In this document: positions 9,450 to 18,339 of the stretch, one piece after another | Position numbering within the stretch: position 1 is the first letter of the stretch | How the letters are laid out: the number at the start of each line of letters is the position of its first letter | Origin: JBMNMS01 sp050953445 | Lineage (GTDB): Bacteria; Bacillota; Clostridia; Peptostreptococcales; Anaerovoracaceae | Length of the DNA stretch: 64,000 nt | Direction: 5' to 3' | Assembly: GCA_050953445.1 (NCBI GenBank) | Contig: JBMNMS010000001.1 | Coordinates: 248,001 to 312,000, forward strand | Notes under the pieces: generated by a model | Databases searched by the model: none | What the model was told of the DNA's origin: nothing | The model's input: only the letters and a program-made list of their open reading frames with translations | Translations under genes and position numbers: made by a program

Positions 9450-10402
9450 AAAAACACTCCCTTTCTTAGTTTCTCAGCAATTTCATCAATTTTACGAAGC
9501 CTGTGATATATTCCCGACTTTTTAACGGGAGGATTGGTCATGGACGCTAATTCCTCCAATGAAGCCTGGGGATTCTTTAATCTTAAATCGGCAGCTTCCG
9601 CAAGCCTTGGGCTGAGCGAATCCAGGCCTGCCAATTTTTCAATGGTTTTTATGCTTTCAATTTGTCTATATGCTGTATTGACCGTTTTATCCAGATTTGC
9701 GCTTTCACAGTTTACTATTCTATTAGTTCGATTTCTAATATCTTTTAATATGCGAATATTTTCTATTTCCAAAAGTTGTCCATGAGCACCTAAAATATTT
9801 AGAAAATCGATAATCTGTTCAGCCTCCTTCAAGTAGACCACATAATGCTTTCTCCTTTTTACTATCTTAGAGCGCAAACCAAAGCTATTTATTAGCCTTC
9901 TTAAATCCGATGCAAGAATTTCATTATCCACAACCATCTCTAAATGATATCCCTTTTCAGGATCACTTATGGTTCCCGCACCGATAAAAACGCCTCTCAA
10001 ATAGGCCTTTTTACAGCATTTTCTTTTAATTATTTCCTCGTAAATATCCGAAGCGATATAGTCGTAACCTTCCTTAACCCTTAAAATTCCAACTTCCCTC
10101 AGTATCTGCTCGGCTCCATCCTTCCCATCTATGGCTATCTCATAGGTATGGCCCTTTTTTAAAACCTTACTCTTTCCTATATGAAGGTTGGCATGAACCT
10201 TAAAGTAACCCCTTATCTTTTTAAGATATAGCCTTGCGATGGCAGGATTCTCCGTAGTCAGTTTTAGGCTAACCTCGCCACTGTGGTCCATATTTATTAA
10301 TCCGCACACCCTGATAAACCCGGCTATTTCCGCCGGGGCACAGCATTTCTTCTCTGTCTCTACACGTGACAATTCCCTTTTTGTCTCTGCGGAAAAGGAC
10401 AT
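9446..10402 (-). CDS. whiA: DNA-binding protein WhiA
   Basis: WhiA homologue (318 residues) with the N-terminal domain related to LAGLIDADG endonucleases (about 1-215, including the KCCKKAYLRGVFIGAG segment) and a C-terminal helix-turn-helix (about 230-310, ending SGIYHRLRKIDEIA). In Firmicutes it affects cell division and chromosome organisation; in actinobacteria it is a sporulation regulator. It normally follows rapZ and yvcK. Here rapZ is upstream, but yvcK is replaced by a BKACE gene. It is coupled to fbp downstream. Confidence 0.95.
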   Translation of the reverse strand: MSFSAETKRELSRVETEKKCCAPAEIAGFIRVCGLINMDHSGEVSLKLTTENPAIARLYLKKIRGYFKVHANLHIGKSKVLKKGHTYEIAIDGKDGAEQILREVGILRVKEGYDYIASDIYEEIIKRKCCKKAYLRGVFIGAGTISDPEKGYHLEMVVDNEILASDLRRLINSFGLRSKIVKRRKHYVVYLKEAEQIIDFLNILGAHGQLLEIENIRILKDIRNRTNRIVNCESANLDKTVNTAYRQIESIKTIEKLAGLDSLSPRLAEAADLRLKNPQASLEELASMTNPPVKKSGIYHRLRKIDEIAEKLRKGVFL

Positions 10403-10435
10403 GGATTTATCACCACCTTATGGGGTTTTCTGCAT

Positions 10436-11257
10436 TCATCTCAAAGATAGGATTCTTCGTGCTTCATCAGGGGTTGCCACATCCCTGCCTAATAATCTGG
10501 CCAGCTTGACAATTTTCTCCACCAATTGCCCATTGCTTTCAGCCAATACCCCCTTTTCAATATAAATCGTATCCTCGAATCCTATTCTTATATGTCCCCC
10601 CATGACTATGGCGGCAGAAGCAATTGCCATGGTGGTTTTGCTGCCTGCGCTGGTAGCAGCCCAGGTGGATCCCGGAGGCAGGCTGTCCACGAGAAACACC
10701 AGATCCCTCAATGTGGCTCCCATCTGAATACCCAAAAGGAGATTGAAATGAAGGGGATGTTCAAAAAGCCCTAATTTGTCGGCTTTTGCCGCTATGTCTA
10801 TCATTCCTTTGTCAAAGACCTCCAATTCAGGTTTTATACCCTTTTCCTTCATAATCTTCGCAAAATTAAATATGGTATCGTTTGTATTCACAAAGATATT
10901 GTTCCCTCCCATGTTGGGTGTTCCGCAGGTTATAGGTGCAATTTCAGGCTTGGGAACGATATTTAGGGAACTTAGTCTTTCCATATCCGACATTCCGGAT
11001 TCTCCACTGGTCGATGGTTGAATTATCACATCGGGACAGACCGCCAGTATAGCATCGACGGCTTCCTGAAATCTGTCTCTGTCCTGGGTGGGGCTACCAT
11101 CATCCCTCCTCACATGTAAATGTATAATGGAAGCACCTGCTTCATATGCAGATTTGGCCTCCCTAGCCAATTCTTCGATAGTATATGGAACCGCCGGGTT
11201 CTGTTCTTTTTTTACAGTCGCTCCGCATATGGAAGCGTTAATTATCAATTTCTCCAT
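10436..11257 (-). CDS. Beta-keto acid cleavage enzyme (BKACE, DUF849/Kce family)
   Basis: Zn-dependent TIM-barrel enzyme that condenses a beta-keto acid with acetyl-CoA and cleaves it, as 3-keto-5-aminohexanoate cleavage enzyme does in lysine fermentation. The ATG at 11257 follows AGAGG, giving 273 residues; a longer in-frame start (11293) adds 12 unlikely residues. Zinc ligands H46 and H48 (IIHLHVR) fall at the same numbers as in Kce, and a Glu lies in IGFEDTIY near residue 230. The STSGESG loop is present. No other lysine-fermentation gene (kamA, kamDE, kdd, kal) is near, so the substrate is open. The gene sits between rapZ and whiA, an unexpected site. Confidence 0.87.
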   Translation of the reverse strand: MEKLIINASICGATVKKEQNPAVPYTIEELAREAKSAYEAGASIIHLHVRRDDGSPTQDRDRFQEAVDAILAVCPDVIIQPSTSGESGMSDMERLSSLNIVPKPEIAPITCGTPNMGGNNIFVNTNDTIFNFAKIMKEKGIKPELEVFDKGMIDIAAKADKLGLFEHPLHFNLLLGIQMGATLRDLVFLVDSLPPGSTWAATSAGSKTTMAIASAAIVMGGHIRIGFEDTIYIEKGVLAESNGQLVEKIVKLARLLGRDVATPDEARRILSLR

Positions 11258-11326
11258 TTTAAACCTCTTTTCTCTATGGAAATAACTACCCATCCCCAGT
11301 GATATTATATCATTTTTAATAATTCC

Positions 11327-12178
11327 TTACAAATCTCTATGGGTGGTAACAACCTTTATCCCTTTATCTAAAAGGTCTTCAGACAGGATATTCGCCATGG
11401 TCACAGAGCGATGATGGCCTCCGGTACAACCGAAGGATAGAACCAGGTGCCGCTTGCCCTCCCTTATATATAAAGGAATCAGATCAATTATCATTTCTTT
11501 AACACGGTTTAAAAATATAGATGCCTCCGGAAATTTCATCACATATTCCTGAACCTTTTTGCTATTACCGGTCAGATTCCTCATGCTTGCCAGATAAAAC
11601 GGATTGGGGATGAATCGAACATCAAAGACCATATCCGCATCAAGGGGAATCCCGTACTTGAATCCGAAGGAAGTGACCATTATGGAAAAATCCCTATCCT
11701 CCTGATCCGGAAACAAAAGGGAATGAATCTCCCGATATAGATCGGCAGCCTTCATTTCCGAAGTGTCAATTATATAATCTGACATTTTTCTCACCGGATA
11801 CAGTCTTTTACGTTCCCTAACAATGCCCTCCGGAACATTCCCCCCATCGGTAGCCAGGGGATGCGCTCTTCTGGTTTCCTTATATCGCCTTATTAAAATT
11901 TCGTCAGATGCCTCGAGAAAAAGGGTTTTCATAGATGGGATGGATTCTTTTAATTCAGCTAAAACCGTCCGCATATCGTCAAAAAATTCCCCTCCCCTGA
12001 TATCTATTACAAAAGCCGCCTTATCAATTTTCATTTTATTCTGCCCTGTCAATTTAATAAAATCCTTTATCAAACCCGGTGGCATATTATCTATGCAATA
12101 ATAACCCATATCCTCCATACAGTTTACTGCCTGGCTTTTGCCCGCCCCGGATAGACCTGTGATTACTACGACCTCCAT
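11327..12178 (-). CDS. rapZ: RNase adapter / nucleotide-binding protein RapZ (YvcJ)
   Basis: P-loop protein of 283 residues. Walker A is GLSGAGKSQ at 8-16, a Walker B-like DTSEM lies in mid protein, and the conserved C-terminal domain carries SFGCTGGHHRSVTMA. In E. coli it controls GlmZ small RNA and glucosamine-6-phosphate synthase; in Firmicutes (YvcJ) it binds ATP/GTP and influences competence and wall metabolism. A strong AAAGGAGG site precedes the ATG. It is part of the murB-PHP-rapZ group, all on the minus strand with short spacers. Confidence 0.94.
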   Translation of the reverse strand: MEVVVITGLSGAGKSQAVNCMEDMGYYCIDNMPPGLIKDFIKLTGQNKMKIDKAAFVIDIRGGEFFDDMRTVLAELKESIPSMKTLFLEASDEILIRRYKETRRAHPLATDGGNVPEGIVRERKRLYPVRKMSDYIIDTSEMKAADLYREIHSLLFPDQEDRDFSIMVTSFGFKYGIPLDADMVFDVRFIPNPFYLASMRNLTGNSKKVQEYVMKFPEASIFLNRVKEMIIDLIPLYIREGKRHLVLSFGCTGGHHRSVTMANILSEDLLDKGIKVVTTHRDL

Positions 12179-12208
12179 AAAAGACCTCCTTTTGCCTAAC
12201 GACCTACC

Positions 12209-12946
12209 TCAATCCCTAAATTCACAAACTTCTATATTATCTATTCTTTCCATATCCAAGCCGGCCTCAATAGCCCTTGACAGCCCTCCTTGAAAGGTTC
12301 CCACCCGTTCCGGGCTGTGGGCATCGCTACTTATCACAAACTTCACTTCGGTTTTGGCGCAAATCCTTATCTCCTCAACAGTCAAATGGGAGTGCCAGGT
12401 GCTGATCTCCATAAGGGTATCCGTATCATGACAGGCTTTGGCGATTTCAAATATATCAACAGGTCCCTTGTCCCCCGGATGAGTCAGAATTGATATTTCA
12501 TTCCCATATAAAGCAGCGATTATTCTGTCCGTATTAGCACTCTTTGAAAAATTGAGGTTAAGAAAATTTGATATGTGGGATCCGGTGGCTTTTAAAGGGT
12601 TTTTTCCCAAAACACCATAATGATATCCGGCCAACACGTAATCCAGATAGGTAAGCTCCTCCACACCAATATCCAGTGTTCCGTCCAAATCCATTATATT
12701 GGCCTCTATTCCTAAATCTATCCTAATCTGAGGATAAATGGCCCTCAGCCTATCTATCTCTTCCCGCATAATTCCCAGGCTGGATTTCTTTATACCATAT
12801 AAAAGATGCCCCGACCCGTGATCGGAAATTCCCACCCTTTCAAGTCCCTTTTCCAAGGCTACCTTCACATTGTCCTCAATGGTGCCCTTCCCATGGGAAA
12901 AAACTGTGTGAGTATGGATATCATATTTCATCTTATATTTCTTCAT
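12209..12946 (-). CDS. PHP-domain phosphoesterase
   Basis: Polymerase and histidinol phosphatase (PHP) family protein, 245 residues, like YcdX. Metal ligands visible are HTHTVFSHG (H-x-H), SDHG, a Glu in GIEANI, HYGV, STWHSH and SSDAHSPERVG. The family includes histidinol phosphatases and other trinuclear-metal phosphoesterases; the substrate cannot be assigned. It overlaps the murB stop by four bases (ATGA), so the two are co-translated. The same murB-PHP-rapZ association is common in clostridia, but its functional reason is unclear. Confidence 0.85.
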   Translation of the reverse strand: MKKYKMKYDIHTHTVFSHGKGTIEDNVKVALEKGLERVGISDHGSGHLLYGIKKSSLGIMREEIDRLRAIYPQIRIDLGIEANIMDLDGTLDIGVEELTYLDYVLAGYHYGVLGKNPLKATGSHISNFLNLNFSKSANTDRIIAALYGNEISILTHPGDKGPVDIFEIAKACHDTDTLMEISTWHSHLTVEEIRICAKTEVKFVISSDAHSPERVGTFQGGLSRAIEAGLDMERIDNIEVCEFRD

Positions 12947-13875
12947 AGCTGCCCTGGCCCATCTTCCCCTATAATTCTAACCTCCGGTTCAAGCAAAATG
13001 CCGGAATTGTTAAGAACCGTTTGCTGCACTACCTCCATTAGTTGAATGATTTCAGTGGCTGTCGCATTTTTTTCATTTATGAGGAAACCCGCATGGAGGG
13101 GAGAAACCCTTGCCCCCCCCAGAGAAAGACCTTTAAGCCCTGCATCTTCTATTAATTTCCCGGCGAAATACCCGGGAGGGCGTTTGAAGAAACTTCCCGC
13201 GCTAGGATAGCGCAGCGGCTGCTTTTCATTTCGTCTAATGGTAAAGTCTTTCATTTTTTCCTGTATTGTCTTTCCATCTCCCTTCCAGGTTTTAAATCGT
13301 ACCTGTAGCACTATATCACATCGCTCCATTAAAAGACTATGTCTGTATCCGTACTCCATCTCTCCACCGGAAAGGCTGTATTCCCCATCCCCCTTTCCGC
13401 TAAGAATTCTGACCTCTTCCACCACCTGCTTCATCTCCCCATCGTAAGCACCTGCATTCATAAAGGCCGCCCCACCTACCGACCCCGGTATTCCTCCTGC
13501 AAATTCCATACCGGATAATTCATATTCCAAAGCCCTAAGGGCTACCGATGAAAGAAGAGCACCAGCCCCTGCAAATATTCTTTCCCCTTCCACCTTTATC
13601 GCTGCAAAGGCTTCTCCTATGTGGATTATAACCGCCTTATATCCGCCATCCCTCACCAATGTATTGGTTCCGTTTCCCAGGATATAGTAAGGTGTGTCGC
13701 TGCAATTCAAATAGTAGATAATATCCTTCAATTCATCAAGGGAACCGGGTTCAACAAACACCGATGCCCGGCCTCCCGCCTTAAAAGAAGTATAAGAACT
13801 CATGGGAACCTCCTTTAAGACCTTGCCAATATTTATTAAACTTGATATTTCCTCAAAAATAAAAGGATTATTCAT
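12943..13875 (-). CDS. murB: UDP-N-acetylenolpyruvoylglucosamine reductase
   Basis: FAD/NADPH reductase that converts UDP-GlcNAc-enolpyruvate to UDP-MurNAc in peptidoglycan synthesis. FAD-binding segments are YTSFKAGG, GNGTNTLV and GIPGSVGGAAFMNAGAY. The catalytic PSAGSFFKRP marks a type II MurB with Ser as proton donor, and the C-terminal Glu lies in LEPEVRIIG. The ATG at 13875 has AAAGG about 10 bases upstream and gives 310 residues; a GTG at 13893 has no ribosome site. First gene of the minus-strand operon. Confidence 0.94.
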   Translation of the reverse strand: MNNPFIFEEISSLINIGKVLKEVPMSSYTSFKAGGRASVFVEPGSLDELKDIIYYLNCSDTPYYILGNGTNTLVRDGGYKAVIIHIGEAFAAIKVEGERIFAGAGALLSSVALRALEYELSGMEFAGGIPGSVGGAAFMNAGAYDGEMKQVVEEVRILSGKGDGEYSLSGGEMEYGYRHSLLMERCDIVLQVRFKTWKGDGKTIQEKMKDFTIRRNEKQPLRYPSAGSFFKRPPGYFAGKLIEDAGLKGLSLGGARVSPLHAGFLINEKNATATEIIQLMEVVQQTVLNNSGILLEPEVRIIGEDGPGQL

Positions 13876-14031
13876 AAACTGGTACCTTTCCACATGTATT
13901 TATTTGTATCACCGGGTGCATTGTCCTCCCTTTTATAATACCATAGCAAAGCCTTCCATACACCTTATATCAACATATGCCTTTAAAATTTTCTAATAAC
14001 CATAGTGACAATTGTTCATGATTCTTCGGCA

Positions 14032-14060
14032 TTGCACAACCACAATGTAAATGCTATACT
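14032..14060 (+). promoter_or_regulatory. SigA-type promoter of argGH
   Basis: TTGCAC (14032-14037), a 17-bp spacer and TATACT (14055-14060), ending 42 bases before the argG start. A GAGAGG ribosome site follows at about 14089. The -35 lies inside a CATTG-N8-CAATG inverted repeat that recurs upstream of mgtE. Confidence 0.7.
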
Positions 14061-14102
14061 TTCTCTAACTAACACTTTCTATTTTGATGAGAGGTATTTT
14101 TT

Positions 14103-15323
14103 ATGGGAAGAGATAAAGCTATTCTTGCATATTCAGGCGGCTTAGATACATCCGTCATCATCACGTGGCTGAAAAATAATTATAATTATGATGTTATAGC
14201 CGTCTGCTGCGATGTAGGACAGGATGAAGATTTTGCTGCAATTATGGAAAAAGCCTATGCTACAGGAGCTTCAAAAGCTTATGTCCTGGATTTAAAGGAA
14301 GAATTCATTATTGACTATATATGGCCCACCCTAAAAGCCGGTGCCATCTATGAAAACGATTATCTTTTAGGGACCTCCATGGCCAGACCCCTTATTTCTA
14401 AAAAGCTGGTAGAAATAGCATGGGAAGAAGGTGCTGCCGCCATCGTCCATGGAGCAACAGGCAAGGGTAACGATCAGGTAAGATTCGAAGCCACTATAAG
14501 GGCATTCGATCCCTTCATTGAAATAATTGCCCCCTGGCGCATATGGGATTTAAGATCACGAGAGGACTGCATAAACTATGCCCGGAAACACAATATCCCC
14601 ATAACTCAAACGAAAGAACAAATCTATAGTAGGGATCAAAACATTTGGCACACAAGCCACGAAGGCGGTAGCTTAGAAGATCCTTGGACAGAGCACAAAT
14701 CCCATATTTACGTCATGAGCCTTTCACCGGAAAATGCCCCGGATCAGGCGGTCTATGTGGATATAGATTTTCAGGAGGGAATCCCCAAAGGAATAGGTGG
14801 GGAAGCTATGGATCCTCTCCCCTTATTGCAATTTCTCAACAAAATCGGTGGTCAACACGGTATAGGCACGGTGGATACTATTGAAAACCGGTTGGTTGGC
14901 ATGAAGTCAAGGGGGGTATATGAAACCCCCGGCGGCACCATACTCTACAAGGCCCATAACCATTTGGAAAAACTCATATTGGATAGGGATACGATGGCGT
15001 ATAAGAACTTAATTTCCCAGAAATACGCCCAGCTTCTTTACGACGGCCTTTGGTTCACCCCTCTTCGCTCAGCCATAGATGCCTTCGTAGATGACACCCA
15101 GAGACAGGTTACAGGAACGGTGAGGATGAAGCTCTATAAGGGCAATGCTGCTGCCGTTGCAGTGAGGTCGCCCTACTCCCTTTATGACAAAAGCTTTGCA
15201 ACCTTTGAGGATGAGCAGGTATTTGATCAAAAAGATGCCGAAGGTTTCATTAACCTGTTTTCCCTACCTCTTAAAATCAGAGCTATTCAAAACCAGAAAA
15301 GGAAGGAGGCCCCTCCCAAATGA
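14103..15323 (+). CDS. argG: Argininosuccinate synthase
   Basis: ATP-dependent condensation of citrulline and aspartate, the penultimate step of arginine synthesis. The N-terminal PP-loop ATP site is AYSGGLDTSVI (9-19). The family signature GATGKGNDQVRFE is complete, and the 406-residue length is typical. It forms an operon with argH, which starts in its last four bases. A clear SigA promoter lies upstream. No ARG box (ArgR site) was recognised with confidence. Confidence 0.97.
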   Translation: MGRDKAILAYSGGLDTSVIITWLKNNYNYDVIAVCCDVGQDEDFAAIMEKAYATGASKAYVLDLKEEFIIDYIWPTLKAGAIYENDYLLGTSMARPLISKKLVEIAWEEGAAAIVHGATGKGNDQVRFEATIRAFDPFIEIIAPWRIWDLRSREDCINYARKHNIPITQTKEQIYSRDQNIWHTSHEGGSLEDPWTEHKSHIYVMSLSPENAPDQAVYVDIDFQEGIPKGIGGEAMDPLPLLQFLNKIGGQHGIGTVDTIENRLVGMKSRGVYETPGGTILYKAHNHLEKLILDRDTMAYKNLISQKYAQLLYDGLWFTPLRSAIDAFVDDTQRQVTGTVRMKLYKGNAAAVAVRSPYSLYDKSFATFEDEQVFDQKDAEGFINLFSLPLKIRAIQNQKRKEAPPK

Positions 15324-16669
15324 AGCTTTGGAAAGGCAGGTTTTCACGAGAAACCTGTGAATCGGCTGACCGTTTCGGCGCCTCAATAGACGTGGATAAA
15401 AGATTATATGAGCAGGATATAAAAGGCAGCATAGCTCATGCTAAAATGCTTTCTAAACAGGGGATAATCTCACGGGAAGACGCAGATTTAATCTGCCATC
15501 ATCTGCTGGAGATAAAAAACGATATTGAAAATGGAAAGGTTTCTTTGTCGGCGGATCTGGAAGATATCCATATGAATATAGAAAGCATCCTGACGGATAG
15601 AATCGGGGATGTGGGCAGGCGGCTTCACACCGGACGAAGCAGAAACGACCAGATTGCTACCGATCTTAGACTTTATCAAAAAGAGAGGATAGATGAAATA
15701 ATCCACCTCCTGCGCCAATTAAAAAGGAGTCTCAAGGAGCTTGCTTCTCGCAACCTTCATACCATAATGCCCGGATATACTCATTTACAACATGCTCAGC
15801 CCATTAGCCTGGCCTTCCATCTAATGGCATACCATGAAATGTTTCAAAGGGATGAAGATAGATTTTCAGACTGCTTTAAGCGTACGGATTGTCTTCCATT
15901 AGGGTCGGGTGCACTGGCCGGCACCTCCTTTGATACGGATAGAAACTATCTATCTTCCCAGCTAAATTTTTCCCAGCTTTGTAAAAATGCCATGGATGGG
16001 GTGAGCGACCGTGATTTCGCCATAGAATTTGTATCCTGCTGCGCAATAACTATGATGCACCTTTCAAGATTTTGCGAAGAACTTATAATCTGGAATTCCC
16101 AAGAATTCGGTTTTGTTGAAATGGATGACGCCTACAGCACAGGAAGCAGCATAATGCCCCAAAAAAAGAATCCGGACATGGCAGAGCTTATCCGGGGGAA
16201 AACCGGCAGAGTCTACGGTGATCTGACTGCCCTTTTAACCGTAATGAAATCCCTTCCCCTGGCCTATAATAAGGATATGCAGGAGGACAAGCCCCCTCTC
16301 TTTGATGCTGGCGATACTCTAATCGACTGCCTTAACATATTTGCCAGGTTAATGGATACCATTAAATTTAACAAGGACGTGATGAAAAAATCCGCAAAGA
16401 TGGGATTTATGAATGCTACCGACTGTGCAGACTACCTGGTTCGCAAGGGACTCCCTTTTCGCAAAGCCCATGAGATCATAGGCAGCCTGGTGCTTTACTG
16501 CATCGAAAAGGAAAAAATTTTAGAGGACTTGACTTTAACAGAGTTTAAAAATTTTTCCCATTATTTCGAAGAGGATATATTTGAGAACATTTCCCCGGAA
16601 GCCTGTGTCGCATCCAAGCGTTCCTCCGGAGGGACCTCACCGGATAGAGTCGAAGAAATGTTGTATTGA
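15320..16669 (+). CDS. argH: Argininosuccinate lyase
   Basis: Fumarase/aspartase-superfamily lyase that releases arginine and fumarate. The superfamily signature GSSIMPQKKNPD is intact, with HTGRSRNDQ and the catalytic-His region TPGYTHLQ-like (MPGYTHLQHAQP) also present. The 449-residue length is slightly short of the usual ~460. The ATG overlaps the argG stop by four bases after AAGGAGG. It ends 13 bases from the convergent Fic-like gene with no terminator hairpin between them. Confidence 0.97.
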   Translation: MKLWKGRFSRETCESADRFGASIDVDKRLYEQDIKGSIAHAKMLSKQGIISREDADLICHHLLEIKNDIENGKVSLSADLEDIHMNIESILTDRIGDVGRRLHTGRSRNDQIATDLRLYQKERIDEIIHLLRQLKRSLKELASRNLHTIMPGYTHLQHAQPISLAFHLMAYHEMFQRDEDRFSDCFKRTDCLPLGSGALAGTSFDTDRNYLSSQLNFSQLCKNAMDGVSDRDFAIEFVSCCAITMMHLSRFCEELIIWNSQEFGFVEMDDAYSTGSSIMPQKKNPDMAELIRGKTGRVYGDLTALLTVMKSLPLAYNKDMQEDKPPLFDAGDTLIDCLNIFARLMDTIKFNKDVMKKSAKMGFMNATDCADYLVRKGLPFRKAHEIIGSLVLYCIEKEKILEDLTLTEFKNFSHYFEEDIFENISPEACVASKRSSGGTSPDRVEEMLY

Positions 16670-16682
16670 ATTAAAACTGTCC

Positions 16683-17399
16683 CTATTCTAAGGTTAATTG
16701 TAATAACAACTCCATTTTATTGTAGATTCCACTTTCTAAAATTTGATAGATAGGTTGATATTCTTCATTATCCAGGTACTTCATTATGGCACTATGGTAT
16801 TGCTTTATTCCTACATCCCAAGGAATAAAAGGAAAACCATGCCTTAGCAAATAATACTGTGCTACTATACGTGCCATAGCCAGGGAATCATTCTCAAAAG
16901 GATATATTTCAATTATCCTGTTATGCAGCTGCGCCGCCCTTACTATCGGGTTTTCCCCTTCTCCATTTGAATAAAGCCAGTAAAACAGTACCTGCATCTG
17001 TTCCTCTATTTCAAAAAAATGGGGTGGTCTGTAATCAATCTCCTCTATTACCGGGTTGCTTTTTCTATAACCTTGAACAAAGGGCTTATACATTGCTTCA
17101 TATATTTGAAACAAAGATTTTTCCGTAAGGTCTGTATGGATATCAACCATAAATCGTATCTCTTCTATACCTTGACGATATTTCGCAATGGTTGTATGGT
17201 CGCTTACCGACACATTTTCTCTAATGTCCCCACGGATTATAGCCTGCACATCATCCCTTTTTGCATTGCTTCCGTCCAGAAATAAGATGGAGTAAATGAA
17301 ATCTAACGAATCCAATTCCTGCAGGTAATTGGACACTTCAACAGGATAGGGTTTCCTGTTTTCTAATATCTTTTTCTTCCTTGTTATTTCTTGATACAT
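16683..17399 (-). CDS. Fic-like protein lacking the catalytic motif
   Basis: A Fic-domain protein by overall pattern (238 residues), but its active site is degenerate. Where Fic enzymes have HPFxDGNGRxxR, this one reads YPFENDSLAMAR (166-177): the catalytic His is Tyr166, and the Gly-Asn-Gly-Arg anion-binding loop is gone. The N-terminal inhibitory helix region reads FLDGSNAKRDDV rather than IEGN. AMP transfer is therefore unlikely. The frame is intact at full length, so this is a conserved-looking protein rather than a broken gene. No separate antitoxin partner is adjacent. It could be a binding or scaffold protein. Confidence 0.7.
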   Translation of the reverse strand: MYQEITRKKKILENRKPYPVEVSNYLQELDSLDFIYSILFLDGSNAKRDDVQAIIRGDIRENVSVSDHTTIAKYRQGIEEIRFMVDIHTDLTEKSLFQIYEAMYKPFVQGYRKSNPVIEEIDYRPPHFFEIEEQMQVLFYWLYSNGEGENPIVRAAQLHNRIIEIYPFENDSLAMARIVAQYYLLRHGFPFIPWDVGIKQYHSAIMKYLDNEEYQPIYQILESGIYNKMELLLQLTLE

Positions 17400-17441
17400 T
17401 CTTCCTTCTCCTTCGGTTGGCAGGATGGGTTTATTACTTTG

Positions 17442-18227
17442 CTATGATTTTTTCATCCTTATGTCCATTTGGGGTGCGGGAATCTTTATATCAGCCACAT
17501 CGAAGGCCATCTTGACCTGTTCATGAAGGATATAGCCCATGTCTATAAAATTCTCCGTTTTTACCCATACCTTCATGTCCAAGGCTATCAACCCGTTCTC
17601 CCAGGAATATATTCCTATCAAAGGCCTGGGCTCTTTTAAAACACCCTCTGTCATCTCAGATACGTTCCACAGGATTTCCATGGCCTTTCCAACATCCTCA
17701 CCGCTGGCAATGTTATATCTTCTATCTAACCGCCGCATAGGTTCTTTGGAATAATTTATTACGGTGGAATTAGCCAACTTCCCGTTTGGAATGATTATAT
17801 TCTTGTTATCCAGGGTTTTCAAAGTGGTATAAAGAAGGTCAATCTTCTCCACCAACCCAGCAATCTCCAGATCCTCAATATAATCATCCTTGCTGTAAGG
17901 CTTGGTAAAAAGTATCAGGATTCCTCCGGCAAAATTGCCAAGGCTATCTTTCATGGCCAGAGCCACTGCAACACCGGCAGCACCTAAGACCGTTATCAGG
18001 GGTCCTGTGGGAATATTGAGAAAGCTTAATATCATCATGGCCAGAACAACCAGCAATGCTATCCTTACCATATTTACTATAAATCCATGGAGGGATTCAT
18101 CAGGCCCGGTATGCTTCAATGTACGCTTTAAAAAATACAGAATTATCAATATAACTATATAGCCTATCGCCAGCATAGCCGCCGCAAATCCAATTTTTAT
18201 TAATATTTCTATTGTCTTTTCATACAT
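17442..18227 (-). CDS. mscS: Small-conductance mechanosensitive channel (MscS family)
   Basis: Pore protein that releases solutes on hypo-osmotic shock, 261 residues with three N-terminal membrane helices. The pore-lining TM3 is recognisable in GAAGVAVALAMKDSLGNFAG, with its small-residue packing pattern, followed by the beta domain (NIIIPNGKLANSTVIN) and a C-terminal alpha/beta domain. It is shorter than E. coli MscS (286). It appears to be transcribed alone or with the Fic-like gene 42 bases downstream. Confidence 0.92.
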   Translation of the reverse strand: MYEKTIEILIKIGFAAAMLAIGYIVILIILYFLKRTLKHTGPDESLHGFIVNMVRIALLVVLAMMILSFLNIPTGPLITVLGAAGVAVALAMKDSLGNFAGGILILFTKPYSKDDYIEDLEIAGLVEKIDLLYTTLKTLDNKNIIIPNGKLANSTVINYSKEPMRRLDRRYNIASGEDVGKAMEILWNVSEMTEGVLKEPRPLIGIYSWENGLIALDMKVWVKTENFIDMGYILHEQVKMAFDVADIKIPAPQMDIRMKKS

Positions 18228-18339
18228 ACCCTAATCCTCTTATAACGAAGGAACACTTTTTTTCTTCCGCCATATACTTAAACTATATGCTATAAAATAT
18301 TGCATGCATTAGCCTGCATAATTGAAAGGAGAACACCTT

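Noticed and set aside
13120..13140. Run of cytosines that might signal phase variation in murB
   Set aside because: Only seven bases, encodes conserved Gly residues, and murB is essential.
16684..16699. 16-base exact repeat TATTCTAAGGTTAATT, also at 50140-50155
   Set aside because: One copy is inside the end of the Fic-like gene; a single AT-rich 16-mer pair is expected by chance in a window this size.
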